A DNA stretch of 64,000 nt from Staphylococcus durrellii (GCF_015594545.1 NZ_JADIIO010000001.1:1612001-1676000); one strand, 5' to 3'; positions 51,043 to 61,802 are shown, counted from the first letter of the stretch. Made by a program: numbers and translations. Notes: a model not told the origin generated them from the sequence alone.

Positions 51043-51582
51043 CTATTGCTCTTCATCATATAATTGGTGTAATTTCTGAAGCCTTGGATCGATTTGCTTA
51101 GACTCTGATTCTTCTTGTTCTTTAGCATGTTCAGCCGCTTGTTCTTCGTCTAAAACTTCCCAACCATTACCTTCGCGCATCATCTCTTCACTATCATCAG
51201 CAAATACGCGCATTGGTTTTTCAATGATGACAAGTTCCTCAGCAATATCTTTTAAATTTATCATTCCGTCTGATGCGTCATGATAATGTTCATTCTCTTC
51301 ACTATCTGCATAATAACCATCTAAATCAAATATTTCCTGTGAAGAAGTATCAAGTGCTACTTCAACTGGTTTTAAAGTTCTCGCACATGGCATCGTGTAG
51401 GTGCCAGTGATATGCATATTAGCAATGACTTCGTTCGAATTAATGATTAGTTCGCCATCGATAGTAATATCTGATAAATCTATTAAATCCAATGTTTCTT
51501 TTAAATGATCAAAGTTAACCGTTTGATGGAATTCAAAAGGCTTATCTTGATATTTTCTTAACTGTGTTATCGACCATTTCAT
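51043..51582 (-). CDS. YceD family (DUF177) protein
   Basis: 179 residues, acidic C-terminus. DUF177 features: MKWSITQLRKYQDKPFEFHQT start, conserved C in MPCARTLKPVEV near 80 and the YYADSEEN...MINLKDIAEELVIIEKPMRV block near 105-145. Family members act in 23S rRNA/ribosome accumulation in bacteria and plastids. Located 81 bases upstream of rpmF and probably co-transcribed. Confidence 0.9.
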   Translation of the reverse strand: MKWSITQLRKYQDKPFEFHQTVNFDHLKETLDLIDLSDITIDGELIINSNEVIANMHITGTYTMPCARTLKPVEVALDTSSQEIFDLDGYYADSEENEHYHDASDGMINLKDIAEELVIIEKPMRVFADDSEEMMREGNGWEVLDEEQAAEHAKEQEESESKQIDPRLQKLHQLYDEEQ

Positions 51583-51708
51583 ACGGCTTCACCTCTAACA
51601 AGCACAAAATTTATTTTAACTTTATAGACATAAGTTGTCAAGATTTTTTCTTAACACTTACGTATCTGATATAATATTAATAATGAATACTGAAAGGAAG
51701 AAATGCAA

Positions 51709-52845
51709 ATGAAAAGTGTTGCGTTAGTTACAGAGTATAATCCCTTCCACAATGGTCACTTATATCATGCCGAACAATCAAAGTCAATCACCCAATCCGA
51801 TGTATCAATAGCTATAATGAGCGGCCAATTTGTCATGCGTGGTGAGCCGGCAATTTTCAATAAATTTGTTAGAACTGAAATGGCTTTGTCTGCTGTTGAT
51901 ATCGTAGTGGAACTACCTGCCTATGCTTCTATATCTGCCGGCCAATATTTCGCTAACAGCGCCATACAAGTTGCCGATTATCTTGACGCAAATCATTTAT
52001 CTTTCGGTAGCGAATCCGGTGACATAGATCAATTTCATGCCATTGCTAAAGAGATGAAAGCAATTGAACAATCGGAAGCCTTTGCACAGAAACTAAAAGA
52101 GGGCAAAAGTTATCCACGTATATTAAGTGAACTTCTTGAGCACAACACATTGCTAAAAGAACCTAACAACACGTTAGGCTTATCTTACATACAAGCCATT
52201 AATAACTTTGCGCCTCAAATTCAACCATGGACAATACAACGACATCAAGCGCAACATCATGACGATGGTATTACAGATCAATCATTTGCAAGTGGTACCT
52301 CTATAAGAAATGCATTGATTTCTAATCAAGAGGGTTGGCAAAAAGTAGTACCTTCTAAAATTGTACAATTATATCAACAGCCTAAGGCCAATACAGAACC
52401 TTGTTTTCCATTTATTAAACACACAATTTTGACTCAAGATGCCAAACAACTGAGGCAATTACACACAGTTAGTGAAGGCTTGGAACAAAGGTTAAAAAAA
52501 GTCATTTCAGCGACGACCTCATACTCTCAACTTATCGACGCTTTAAAATCTAAACGATATACACGTACGCACATCCAAAGAGTATTAATGAACGTGTTAT
52601 TAAATTTCCAACAACATGACAAACCACAAACTTTGGATGCCGTACGTATTTTAGGTATGACCAAGCGTGGACAAGCTTATATTAAACATTTAAAAACTAA
52701 ATTTCCTGAGCGCAACTATGTCACAAATATTAATAAGCAAAATGCGCATCATTTTAAACATGAAATTCAAGCTACGGATGTATACAATAATGTTTTTAAT
52801 CATACAGCAACTGACTTTAATACCCCGGTTATCATAAGAAATTGA
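51709..52845 (+). CDS. tmcAL: tRNA(Met) cytidine acetate ligase
   Basis: Forms N4-acetylcytidine at the wobble position of elongator tRNA-Met using acetate and ATP (YlbM family). Start at the ATG 51709 (MKSVALVTEYNPFHNGHLYH) fits the family; an ATG two codons earlier is also possible. 378 residues. Nucleotidyltransferase motifs: EYNPFHNGH (HxGH), IMSGQFVMRGEPAIFNKF and FASGTSIRNALI near 200. Divergent from the rpmF operon. Confidence 0.93.
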   Translation: MKSVALVTEYNPFHNGHLYHAEQSKSITQSDVSIAIMSGQFVMRGEPAIFNKFVRTEMALSAVDIVVELPAYASISAGQYFANSAIQVADYLDANHLSFGSESGDIDQFHAIAKEMKAIEQSEAFAQKLKEGKSYPRILSELLEHNTLLKEPNNTLGLSYIQAINNFAPQIQPWTIQRHQAQHHDDGITDQSFASGTSIRNALISNQEGWQKVVPSKIVQLYQQPKANTEPCFPFIKHTILTQDAKQLRQLHTVSEGLEQRLKKVISATTSYSQLIDALKSKRYTRTHIQRVLMNVLLNFQQHDKPQTLDAVRILGMTKRGQAYIKHLKTKFPERNYVTNINKQNAHHFKHEIQATDVYNNVFNHTATDFNTPVIIRN

Positions 52846-52874
52846 CTCCCCTTTTATTCTAATTCTTAAATGAG

Positions 52875-52906
52875 ATGGCATTAACTAGTTAGTTAATGCC
52901 ATTTTT
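52875..52906 (+). terminator. terminator of tmcAL
   Basis: Perfect 12-bp stem atggcattaact/agttaatgccat (52875-52886, 52891-52902) followed by TTTTT. Confidence 0.92.
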
Positions 52907-52984
52907 ATGTTATAACATAATAAAATAAGCATGTTCTTAGAAAAGCGAGCCAAATTAAGTTTATTATAAAATATAACCATAAAT

Positions 52985-53021
52985 AAAAACCAAGCAATAC
53001 ATGTTAAATACATTGCTTGGT
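52985..53021 (-). terminator. terminator of coaD
   Basis: Stem accaagcaat/attgcttggt (52989-52998, 53012-53021) with five U on the minus strand. Confidence 0.9.
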
Positions 53022-53035
53022 TAGACTTCAAATCA

Positions 53036-54065
<1,030 letters not shown>

Positions 54066-54135
54066 GGTATTCCCACTTCCAATCCAAAAATAATTTTTAT
54101 ATAATGCATTAAGCATATTAATTAGGAGGTTACTT

Positions 54136-54525
54136 ATGAAACAGTCATTTATTTATCTAGGAGAAGGGCTAACTGATTTATTTGAATTTACAACACTTAT
54201 CGAATATAACTATAAACGTGTTGATGCTGTAGTATTTTTCCATACTCCTAAATCACAAAAACAACTTAGTTCAGTTGGCTTAGTGATGCGCCCAACCTCA
54301 GATAATCACTTTCAAGCTATTTACATTATGTTAAACGCAGTTAAATATCCATATCCAAATAGTAACAAGAAAAACGATATCATTACTGCTAGCGCAAATA
54401 AATATAACATACCGATTAAAGGTATAGACGTACAACCACCGGAAACATTTCACGATAAAGATTTATATTTTAATTACTTAAAAAGCGTATTGCGCTTACA
54501 AAATTGGATACCACCATTGCAATAA
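54136..54525 (+). CDS. conserved Firmicutes protein of unknown function (possibly DUF7147)
   Basis: 129 residues with a strong AGGAGG SD. Soluble, mixed alpha/beta. Sequence features: FIYLGEGLTDLFEF at the start, VGLVMRPTSDNHFQAIYIML in the middle and KDLYFNYLKSVLRLQNWIPPLQ at the end. I recall a B. subtilis homologue with a GEG-x-x-DLYE start, but no function. Divergent from rsmD-coaD in the ylb neighbourhood. Confidence 0.75.
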   Translation: MKQSFIYLGEGLTDLFEFTTLIEYNYKRVDAVVFFHTPKSQKQLSSVGLVMRPTSDNHFQAIYIMLNAVKYPYPNSNKKNDIITASANKYNIPIKGIDVQPPETFHDKDLYFNYLKSVLRLQNWIPPLQ

Positions 54526-54546
54526 TAACTAGTAGCTCATTTTAAT

Positions 54547-54798
54547 TTATGATAACTCATGCTTCTCTTTTTCATAAACTTTTTTCAAATATTTATATGG
54601 GGAAGCTTCAATGTTTCTCACATATTTAAGCTTCATAAGTTTGGTAACCACATCGTCTGCGTCTGTTTCATTAACATACAATACGACATACTTCTTTTGT
54701 CTATTTGTAGTAACGATGTGACCAAATTTTCGTATTTGTCGTTCATGTTTCATATGTTTAAGATATACAATCAAACTTGTTCTTGAAATTATGTTCAT
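54547..54798 (-). CDS. ylbG: YlbG family protein (UPF0298 / DUF2129)
   Basis: 83 residues from the ATG 54798 ([26 protein letters not shown]), with a GGAG SD 11 bases upstream. Small alpha/beta fold with [21 protein letters not shown] and [10 protein letters not shown], the conserved UPF0298 block. Function unknown. Converges on the 54136 gene. Confidence 0.88.
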   Translation of the reverse strand: MNIISRTSLIVYLKHMKHERQIRKFGHIVTTNRQKKYVVLYVNETDADDVVTKLMKLKYVRNIEASPYKYLKKVYEKEKHELS

Positions 54799-54926
54799 AC
54801 TCTTTATCACTCCGTTTATTAGCCACTTCATAATATCACGTCTACGTAAATTTATAAATAATATTTACTTTTATACTTATACACGTTTTGATACGATATT
54901 ACATATCCCTATTAAGGAGGACTACA

Positions 54927-55844
54927 ATGTCTAAATTTAATACAGTATTAAAAGGTGCATTCGTCACAACTATCGGAATTGTAAGCAGTATATTCTTCAT
55001 CTCTAAATACACGATGAAACATACAAACAAAACGATTCCTGCTTTTTTCACGCATGAAGCGCCTTATATTTTTGCACATAGAGGTGGCATGGCCGTAAGA
55101 CCCGAACTAACTAAACTCGCTTTTGATAATGCAATAAATTATAGCATAGCTGGATTTGAAACAGACGTAAGATTAACAAAAGACAAACAGCTTGTTGTGT
55201 TTCATGATGCTTCGGTTGACCGTACAACAAATGGTTCTGGCAAAGTTAATGAACACACTTTAAAAGAATTAAAACAATTAGATGCTGGTTATTATTTTTC
55301 TGATATAAATAAGCAATTTGTTTATCGTAATCATAAAGATGCTAAAATATTATCATTTGCTGAATTACTAACAATGTATCCAAATCATCTAATTAATGTT
55401 GATTTAAAAGACGATCCAAAAAGCGAAGCAGGTCAATGTACGCCGGAAATCATGTTCCAAGAAATTATTAAACATCAAGCTCAAGATCGTGTATTAGTAA
55501 CGAGCTTTCATGAGCAACAAATCAAACGTTTCAACGAAATTAGTAATGGTGTAGTCGCTATAGGCGCAAGCCAAAATGAAGTTGCTGATGGTTTTATAAA
55601 GTGTATGACTGGACTTGGTAATACGTATCGAGGTAATGCCAACACATTCCAAATGCCTCCTAGCTTTAAAGGCATAAACTTAGCACCGAAAAAATTCATT
55701 TCATGGCTAAATCAACGTAATATTATCCCTGGTTATTACGATGTTAACAATATTGATTTAATGCAAGACTTAATAACTAAAGGGGCTCACACCATAGTTA
55801 CAGACAACCCAGAATTGGCTGATCGTTTAAAAGCAATATCTTAA
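54927..55844 (+). CDS. glycerophosphodiester phosphodiesterase
   Basis: Hydrolyses glycerophosphodiesters to glycerol-3-phosphate and an alcohol. Start at 54927 (MSKFNTVLKGAFVTTIG) after AAGGAGG; 305 residues. An N-terminal hydrophobic segment (about 8-28) suggests a membrane anchor or signal, so the enzyme probably faces outward. GDPD TIM-barrel motifs: IFAHRGGMAVRPELT (HR), GFETDVRLTKDKQLVVFHD (E-x-D...H). The usual PENT is RPELT here. Confidence 0.9.
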   Translation: MSKFNTVLKGAFVTTIGIVSSIFFISKYTMKHTNKTIPAFFTHEAPYIFAHRGGMAVRPELTKLAFDNAINYSIAGFETDVRLTKDKQLVVFHDASVDRTTNGSGKVNEHTLKELKQLDAGYYFSDINKQFVYRNHKDAKILSFAELLTMYPNHLINVDLKDDPKSEAGQCTPEIMFQEIIKHQAQDRVLVTSFHEQQIKRFNEISNGVVAIGASQNEVADGFIKCMTGLGNTYRGNANTFQMPPSFKGINLAPKKFISWLNQRNIIPGYYDVNNIDLMQDLITKGAHTIVTDNPELADRLKAIS

Positions 55845-55937
55845 CTTATTATAGCTACTAATTAATGTACAAATTTGTTAGCCTTTAAAAGACATGTCCA
55901 TAATACATGCTAACAATAATATATCGTGGACAGAAAA

Positions 55938-55968
55938 AGCACTCAAACTTAGTTTGAGTGCTTTTTGT
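55938..55968. terminator. bidirectional terminator between GDPD and ylbF
   Basis: 12-bp perfect stem agcactcaaact/agtttgagtgct (55938-55949, 55951-55962) flanked by A5 and T5, serving both converging genes. Confidence 0.92.
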
Positions 55969-55974
55969 AATTTA

Positions 55975-56418
55975 TTATAAGGAACAATTGCAAGAACCAC
56001 CAGTAGAACATCCACCTGCATCTTTTTGGAAAAACGGGTTCCCTGCTTCAATTTTCACATTTTCAGAAAAAGCAAAAGCTATTTTAGTTATGACTTCATC
56101 TACTAATGTTTGTAAGGCCATTTCTTTTTTCTTAAAATCAACGACCACCGGTAAAGTTTCATAAGCTCTTTTTCGTTTTCTCGTATCCATCATAACATTT
56201 TGATAGTCTGGATGATATTTGCCAAAACGCATTACTTCATCATATGCCTCTTTTGATTTTAAGAAAGCTTGATATAATAAATGAGCTTCATCATCGTTTG
56301 CTAATTGCTTTTCTGCATTTTTATAGTCTTTGTATAAATCGGATTTAACAATCTTGTCACCTAAACCTTCGATATCATCTAATACTGATACAGTCTCTTC
56401 AGTTATCATTTTTATCAC
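55975..56418 (-). CDS. ylbF: YlbF family protein (RNase Y specificity factor homologue)
   Basis: 147 residues. All-helical YlbF/YmcA domain (about 8-118) with LADDEAHLLYQAF-type helices (here LANDDEAHLLYQAFLKSKEAYDEVMRFGKYHPDYQNVM). In B. subtilis YlbF forms the Y-complex with YmcA and YaaT and directs RNase Y. The C-terminus ends CSTGGSCNCSL, a three-Cys tail. B. subtilis Y-complex binds Fe-S clusters, and this tail could contribute. Confidence 0.9.
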   Translation of the reverse strand: MIKMITEETVSVLDDIEGLGDKIVKSDLYKDYKNAEKQLANDDEAHLLYQAFLKSKEAYDEVMRFGKYHPDYQNVMMDTRKRKRAYETLPVVVDFKKKEMALQTLVDEVITKIAFAFSENVKIEAGNPFFQKDAGGCSTGGSCNCSL

Positions 56419-56426
56419 TCCTTACA

Positions 56427-57473
56427 CTATTTATCTTTTATAAAAATCAACGTATAGTAATTATCCATTACGTCTCCACCCATTTGATTATATTTCGAGT
56501 TTAACATTCTTGAACGATGAATATCTGAATTCATCCAACTATGGATTAAAGTCGGCACGTCATTAAACTCGTAACCAACATTTTGACTTGTTGATACAAA
56601 TGGGACTTGCTTAGCATTTAATTGCTGCTTTAATGCATCTTCAGTAAATTCTACGCTATCTGAACCAGTGGCATCATATAAATTATAAGAAGCAATGTTG
56701 GACAATTGATTATTAACTTTTAAAGGTTTTAAGCCTTTAAGTTTTCTCATTTCATTGGTAACTTCATATAAAGTCATCAGTTGATTCGGATTTTGTTCAT
56801 ATGGCAATGCGTCTTCTTTTGGTTTTTTAGTATCTTCATCTGAGTTAATCGTTTGATATGGTTTAAACGTATTAAGTGCATCGCTGTCTAAAAAGCGAAC
56901 ACCAACAATTTTATTAGATTGTTGGTCTATGTATACTTGTGCATACATTTTACTAAACTTAACGAGTGTCTGTGTTTTCATATCTTCATCTGATAATTCT
57001 AAATCATATTTTTTACCATTAACATGAATAGTGGGTTCTGGATTTATCGTTAAATGTTCAAAAACTGACGATGCATGATCCTTTATTTTCAGAGGACTGA
57101 CGTCGGCTTCTTCACCAGTAGCATATACTGATTTAATAATGCCTTTTTTCGTAGTCACAACATAATATTGATTATGCGCTTTGAACACGTAATTTTTAAA
57201 ACCCTTTTGGTATGGATATGTACGATCAGCTTGTCCAAATTTTTTGGTTAAGTGATTAATATTTTTCCCCATCCATGTCCCTACACCTTTTTTAGGTATT
57301 TTATTTTCAGTATTTTGATTTTGGGTTTTGAAATCTTTATTTGAAGTAGTATTATTACTATCTTTGTTAGGATTTTCTAATACGTCAAATTTTAACCTAG
57401 GTGAATAAAATAAGTAAATTAAAAATATAATTAATACTAATACACCAATAACTTTTATTATTAGTTTGTTCAT
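56427..57473 (-). CDS. CAP-domain protein with CAP-associated N-terminal domain (YlbC-like)
   Basis: 348 residues: one N-terminal membrane helix (about 5-24) with the rest outside the cell; a CAP-associated domain (VGTWMGKNINHLTKKFGQADR and onward, about 62-200) and a C-terminal SCP/CAP domain (LMTLYEVTNEMRKLKGLKPL, about 230-345) with NVGYEFNDVPTLIHSWMNSDIHRSRMLN. The family function is uncertain. It lies eight bases upstream of ylbF, the ylbC-ylbF order of B. subtilis. Confidence 0.9.
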   Translation of the reverse strand: MNKLIIKVIGVLVLIIFLIYLFYSPRLKFDVLENPNKDSNNTTSNKDFKTQNQNTENKIPKKGVGTWMGKNINHLTKKFGQADRTYPYQKGFKNYVFKAHNQYYVVTTKKGIIKSVYATGEEADVSPLKIKDHASSVFEHLTINPEPTIHVNGKKYDLELSDEDMKTQTLVKFSKMYAQVYIDQQSNKIVGVRFLDSDALNTFKPYQTINSDEDTKKPKEDALPYEQNPNQLMTLYEVTNEMRKLKGLKPLKVNNQLSNIASYNLYDATGSDSVEFTEDALKQQLNAKQVPFVSTSQNVGYEFNDVPTLIHSWMNSDIHRSRMLNSKYNQMGGDVMDNYYTLIFIKDK

Positions 57474-57629
57474 TTTTCACCCACCTAATTTATCTTATAC
57501 ACATTGTACATGTTTTGTTAATATACAATCAAGATATCTTATTTATACAAATAATTCAGTTTTTTAACTTTACTAATTTTACTATTAATGCTGGAATTAT
57601 AGGGTATACAACCTAATGAGGTGATCGTA

Positions 57630-59897
57630 TTGGAACATATTAGCATTAAAGGTGCAAGACAAAATAATCTAAAAAATATTTCAGTTGATATTCCCAAACA
57701 TAAAATAACTGTTTTTACTGGGAGATCAGGTTCAGGAAAATCTTCTCTTGTGTTTAACACTTTAGCTGCTGAATCCGAAAGATTATTAAATGAAACTTAT
57801 TCTTCTTACATACAGCATCAATTAACTCAATATGAAAAACCTAAAGTAGATTTAATATCCAACTTGCCAGTCGCAATGATTATTAATCAAAAAAGGCTTG
57901 GTGGCAATTCAAGATCGACAGTAGGTACTATTACAGATATATATGCTTCCGTAAGATTACTGTGGTCACGCATAGGTGAGCCTTTTGTAGGGTATTCAGA
58001 TATTTTTTCTTTTAATAATACAAAAGGAATGTGTGAAACATGCTCTGGATTGGGGTACGTTGAAGATATAGATTTAAATGAACTGCTAGATTACGACAAG
58101 TCTTTAAATGAAGATGCTATAAACTTTCCGTCATTCAGACCTGATAGTTGGCGTGGAAAAAGATATTTATATTCAGGAATTTTTGATAATGACAAAAAAC
58201 TAAAAGATTATACTAAAGATGAAATGGATACACTACTATATACAAAACCAAAAAAGCTTAAAAATCCGCCAAATAATTGGCCAAAAACCGCAAAATTTGA
58301 AGGTTTGGTCCATCGTTTCAGACGATCTTTTTTATTAAATGACAACTTCGAGAAAAATAAATTCAAACAAGACGTGGAACGTGTTGTTACGCAATCTAAC
58401 TGCCCTACTTGTCATGGTAAAAGACTAAATCAAGAAGTTTTACGTTGTAAAATAAACAACCTAGATATTGCAGATTTCACTAATTTATCTATAAATGATG
58501 CAATTGAATTTCTTAAAACCATTAATAATGACAAAGCAAAGGTTATCAAAGCACCGTTAATTGAGCAACTTGAAGCTCTAAGAGACATTGGATTAAATTA
58601 TTTAACATTATCACGACCTACGCCAACACTCTCAGGTGGAGAGTCTCAACGTATAAAATTGATTAGACACTTGAACAGCCCACTGAGTGATTTAGTGTAC
58701 ATTATAGATGAGCCTAGTATCGGTTTACATCCAGAAGACATTCAACGTATAAACGAACTCATTCAATCTTTAAGGTCTAAAGGTAATACCGTCCTTGTCG
58801 TTGAACACGATCCAGACGTTATCCAGACTGCTGATTATGTCATCGATTTAGGACCAAAAGCTGGTAAACAAGGTGGCAATATAACATTTACTGGTAGTTA
58901 CGATGAATTACTATCCTCCGATACAAGTACGGGAGAAGCGCTAAGAACTCCAAAGCATCTAAAAAGTAGCCTGAGGCCTATATATGAAACAATTGAATTA
59001 TCTCATTTAACTCGCAATAATTTAAAAGATATAACTGTCACTTTTCCTAAACAAGCTATGTCAGTAATTACAGGAGTGGCCGGTTCTGGAAAAAGTTCAT
59101 TAATAAATTCTGGTTTTGCGTCACGGAAAGATGTCACTTATATTACCCAAAAAGCAGCACATGCTTCTAGCAGATCCAACTTACTAACTTTTATGAATAT
59201 TTTTGATGAAGTTCGCGCATTTTTTAGTGAATATACTGGCTTGAAAAAAAGCATGTTTAGTTATAATTCAGAAGGTGCTTGTCCACAATGTCATGGTAAA
59301 GGTGTATTAAAAACAGAACTTGCTTTTATGCCTGATTTTACACAGGTTTGTGATTTATGTAATGGTACTCGATACAACCCTAAAGTTTTAGAAGCAACTA
59401 TTAATAATTATTCAATCGCAGACATTCTTGCTTTAACAGTAGATGAAGCAGTCGACTATTTTAGTGACTATGATAATATCATGCGAGCACTCAATGCTTT
59501 AAAATCCACTGGATTGAATTATATGATATTAGGTCAATCACTGAGTACATTATCTGGCGGAGAGACGCAACGTGCTAAATTAAGTAAACACCTTATCGAA
59601 AAAGTTGAAGATCACATTTTTATTTTTGATGAACCAACTACTGGTTTGCATGAAAATGACATCCATATATTATTGAATTGTTTCGATAAGCTGATTGCTG
59701 CAAACAATACAATAATATTAATTGAACATAATTTAACAGTAATAACTCAAGCGGATTGGATTGTAGATATTGGCCCTTATGCTGGCGAACAAGGTGGCAA
59801 CCTACTATTTGAAGGTAGACCAAAAGATCTACTTGCGCAATCAAATTCTTTAACCGCTAAACATTTAAAAAATTATATAAAAACTTCATTGATATAA
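57630..59897 (+). CDS. stand-alone UvrA-like ABC ATPase
   Basis: 755 residues from a TTG at 57630, eight bases after GAGG (a GTG three codons earlier overlaps the SD). Two UvrA-type ATPase halves: Walker A FTGRSGSGKSSLVFN near 32 and GVAGSGKSSLINSG near 485; signatures LSGGESQRIKLIRH near 335 and LSGGETQRAKLSKH near 640; Walker B VYIIDEPSIGLHP and IFIFDEPTTGLHE. Zinc-type pairs CETCSGLG, CPTCHGK, CPQCHGKG and CDLCNGT. It is about 200 residues shorter than housekeeping UvrA (about 940) because of shortened insertion/UvrB-interaction regions, as in UvrA2/drug-resistance-type proteins. Function unknown; no UvrB is adjacent. Confidence 0.9.
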   Translation: MEHISIKGARQNNLKNISVDIPKHKITVFTGRSGSGKSSLVFNTLAAESERLLNETYSSYIQHQLTQYEKPKVDLISNLPVAMIINQKRLGGNSRSTVGTITDIYASVRLLWSRIGEPFVGYSDIFSFNNTKGMCETCSGLGYVEDIDLNELLDYDKSLNEDAINFPSFRPDSWRGKRYLYSGIFDNDKKLKDYTKDEMDTLLYTKPKKLKNPPNNWPKTAKFEGLVHRFRRSFLLNDNFEKNKFKQDVERVVTQSNCPTCHGKRLNQEVLRCKINNLDIADFTNLSINDAIEFLKTINNDKAKVIKAPLIEQLEALRDIGLNYLTLSRPTPTLSGGESQRIKLIRHLNSPLSDLVYIIDEPSIGLHPEDIQRINELIQSLRSKGNTVLVVEHDPDVIQTADYVIDLGPKAGKQGGNITFTGSYDELLSSDTSTGEALRTPKHLKSSLRPIYETIELSHLTRNNLKDITVTFPKQAMSVITGVAGSGKSSLINSGFASRKDVTYITQKAAHASSRSNLLTFMNIFDEVRAFFSEYTGLKKSMFSYNSEGACPQCHGKGVLKTELAFMPDFTQVCDLCNGTRYNPKVLEATINNYSIADILALTVDEAVDYFSDYDNIMRALNALKSTGLNYMILGQSLSTLSGGETQRAKLSKHLIEKVEDHIFIFDEPTTGLHENDIHILLNCFDKLIAANNTIILIEHNLTVITQADWIVDIGPYAGEQGGNLLFEGRPKDLLAQSNSLTAKHLKNYIKTSLI

Positions 59898-60178
59898 CAT
59901 TTTAAATCAAACAAATAAGTTATTGCTCCTTTATGTCGAATTTTAATATTTATTGTAGTAAACGTAGTACTTATGACAATGATCTAAAGTAACAAGATGA
60001 GCTGATGCCTTTCTCTTAGGAGATGAATCATAATATAACCTTTGATTTACCATTCCCTATATAGAGATACTTATAAGTTTAACCGAATTCGCCTTATTAT
60101 TCAGTTAAAATAGCTAATCCGCTGATTATAGGTGAATGCTGTTCACTAAGAAAAAACATGCCAATACTTAGTATTAAA
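59898..60178. other. intergenic region, no feature recognised
   Basis: About 280 AT-rich bases after the UvrA-like gene. No ORF with an RBS, no repeat pair and no clear plus-strand terminator was seen. Confidence 0.5.
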
Positions 60179-60219
60179 AAAACCGATGAACATGTTTGAA
60201 TTTCAAAAATGTTCATCGG
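60177..60219 (-). terminator. terminator of ctaB-ctaM
   Basis: 11-bp stem ccgatgaacat/atgttcatcgg (60183-60193, 60209-60219) followed on the minus strand by seven U. Confidence 0.92.
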
Positions 60220-60255
60220 CTCATTTCATTGTTAAGATTAAAATAACAGTATCTT

Positions 60256-60726
60256 TTATAAACCTAATGTTGCTTTAATTAGTGATGTTGTTTCTCCACC
60301 TGGATATAAAACATAAAGTAATACATAAACTGCAACTCCAGTAATCGCAGTGAAGAACCAAATTATAGAAGCAATAGGGCCTACTTTTCTATGAATATTA
60401 AACTTATCTTTAAACGCAGTAATAATTTGTACTAAACCGAGAATTCCGCCAATTGTAGCCAAATTTATATGAAACACTAAAAATATCGTATAATAAATTT
60501 TAATTGAGTCTGGGCCACCAAAAGCAGTATTCCCAATAAATACAGTTCTGGAAGCGTAAATAGTAAAGAATAATAGTGCTGCTACTGCAGCAGTCAACAT
60601 TACTCTTTTGTGCCCTTCGATGTTTCGTTTCCAAATTTTGCGCCAACCTATAGCAACTAAAATTGCACTTAATACAATAAAGGTTGTACTAATTGTAGGT
60701 AAAATAGGTAAATTCATAAGTTCCAT
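60256..60726 (-). CDS. ctaM: DUF420 membrane protein CtaM
   Basis: 156 residues with four hydrophobic segments. DUF420; in S. aureus CtaM is required for activity of the Qox aa3-type menaquinol oxidase. Conserved His in IEGHKRVMLTAAV, FHINLATIGG and KFNIHRKVG are candidate ligands. It lies 15 bases after ctaB, the same arrangement as in S. aureus. Confidence 0.9.
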   Translation of the reverse strand: MELMNLPILPTISTTFIVLSAILVAIGWRKIWKRNIEGHKRVMLTAAVAALLFFTIYASRTVFIGNTAFGGPDSIKIYYTIFLVFHINLATIGGILGLVQIITAFKDKFNIHRKVGPIASIIWFFTAITGVAVYVLLYVLYPGGETTSLIKATLGL

Positions 60727-60741
60727 CCTTAATAATTAAAT

Positions 60742-61653
60742 TTAAAACATTTCGATTAGAGAAACGATTACTGTTAATACAAAAAATACTACTAAATAGT
60801 TTAATGAATAAATAAACATTTTAGTTGCCCATTTAGTATTATCAGTTCCTTTTTTAAAACTTGTTAACCCCATGTATAACCAACCTAAGTTTAATAGTGT
60901 AGCAAGTATCATAAATGTAATACCTAAATCTCTAAATAAAAATGGTAAAGGCAGTAAAAATACTAACCAAATAAACATACTTACTCTTGTTCGATTAAAC
61001 CCTTTAACTGAAGGTAACATAGGAATGTTCGCTAGTGAATATTCGTCCTGACGTTTAATCGCTAAGGCATAAAAGTGTACTGGTTGCCAACAAAAGACAA
61101 CTAAAAATAATGCAATGGCTGTTAAACTTAAATGACCTTCAATAGCAGTCCAACCAATTAACGGTGGTACAGCTCCAGGAAAACTACCAATTACAGTATT
61201 CCATACTGTATGGCGCTTTGCCCAAATAGAATAAAAAGATACATAGCCAACAATACCTAATAATCCGATTACACCTGAAGGTATATTAAGTGCAAACAAT
61301 AATGCCTCTCCAATTAGCATCATCCCAAAACTAAGGATCAATAGACTTCTGTCAGAAATTCTGTCATTTACAGTTGGTCTCTTTTGTTTGCTAGGCATAA
61401 TGCTGTCAATATCTTGGTCATAATAATTATTAAGTGCACATGCACCGCCCATAATTAAAGTTGACCCTAATAGCATCATAATGATTTGAGGTATTGACGA
61501 GAGGAAGGAATGATTTGCCAATACAATAGCAAGCCATGAACCCGCAAATGCAGGAATTAAGTTGCCCTGTACAAGCCCCATTTTTATAATTTGCTGTAAC
61601 TCTTTATAAGTTACACGGCTCGAAGATTGTGACAAAGTTTGATCTTTGTTCAT
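60742..61653 (-). CDS. ctaB: protohaem IX farnesyltransferase (haem O synthase)
   Basis: Adds a farnesyl group to haem B to make haem O. Start at 61653 ([16 protein letters not shown]), with AAGGAGGG upstream; the longer in-frame extension to 61764 covers the regulatory region. 303 residues, about nine membrane segments. UbiA-family Asp-rich motif [19 protein letters not shown] near 85-103 and a second near [20 protein letters not shown]. Confidence 0.96.
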   Translation of the reverse strand: MNKDQTLSQSSSRVTYKELQQIIKMGLVQGNLIPAFAGSWLAIVLANHSFLSSIPQIIMMLLGSTLIMGGACALNNYYDQDIDSIMPSKQKRPTVNDRISDRSLLILSFGMMLIGEALLFALNIPSGVIGLLGIVGYVSFYSIWAKRHTVWNTVIGSFPGAVPPLIGWTAIEGHLSLTAIALFLVVFCWQPVHFYALAIKRQDEYSLANIPMLPSVKGFNRTRVSMFIWLVFLLPLPFLFRDLGITFMILATLLNLGWLYMGLTSFKKGTDNTKWATKMFIYSLNYLVVFFVLTVIVSLIEMF

Positions 61654-61730
61654 AATTTCCCTCCTTATATTTTCATACAATATATATGATAAAACAAAAT
61701 TATTTAAAACTCCATATATAAAGCTATTTA

Positions 61731-61802
61731 TTTGTGACACTTTAACGACATTAAAAATCGTCATTATTGTGACACAAATTTTACTTATATTCTTGCTATA
61801 AT
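61731..61802. promoter_or_regulatory. ctaB-ctaA divergent control region
   Basis: Direct repeats of TTGTGACAC at 61732 and 61767 (35 bp apart), the second part of the palindrome TTGTGACACAA, plus ACGA/TCGT arms between them. TATAAT at 61797-61802 is a likely ctaA -10. The repeats resemble the ResD-type box TTTGTGAAT known from the B. subtilis ctaA-ctaB region; SrrAB is the staphylococcal counterpart. Confidence 0.5.

Noticed and set aside
61654..61764. 37-codon N-terminal extension of CtaB
   Set aside because: It has no SD and overlaps the repeats of the divergent promoter region; AAGGAGGG marks the start at 61653.
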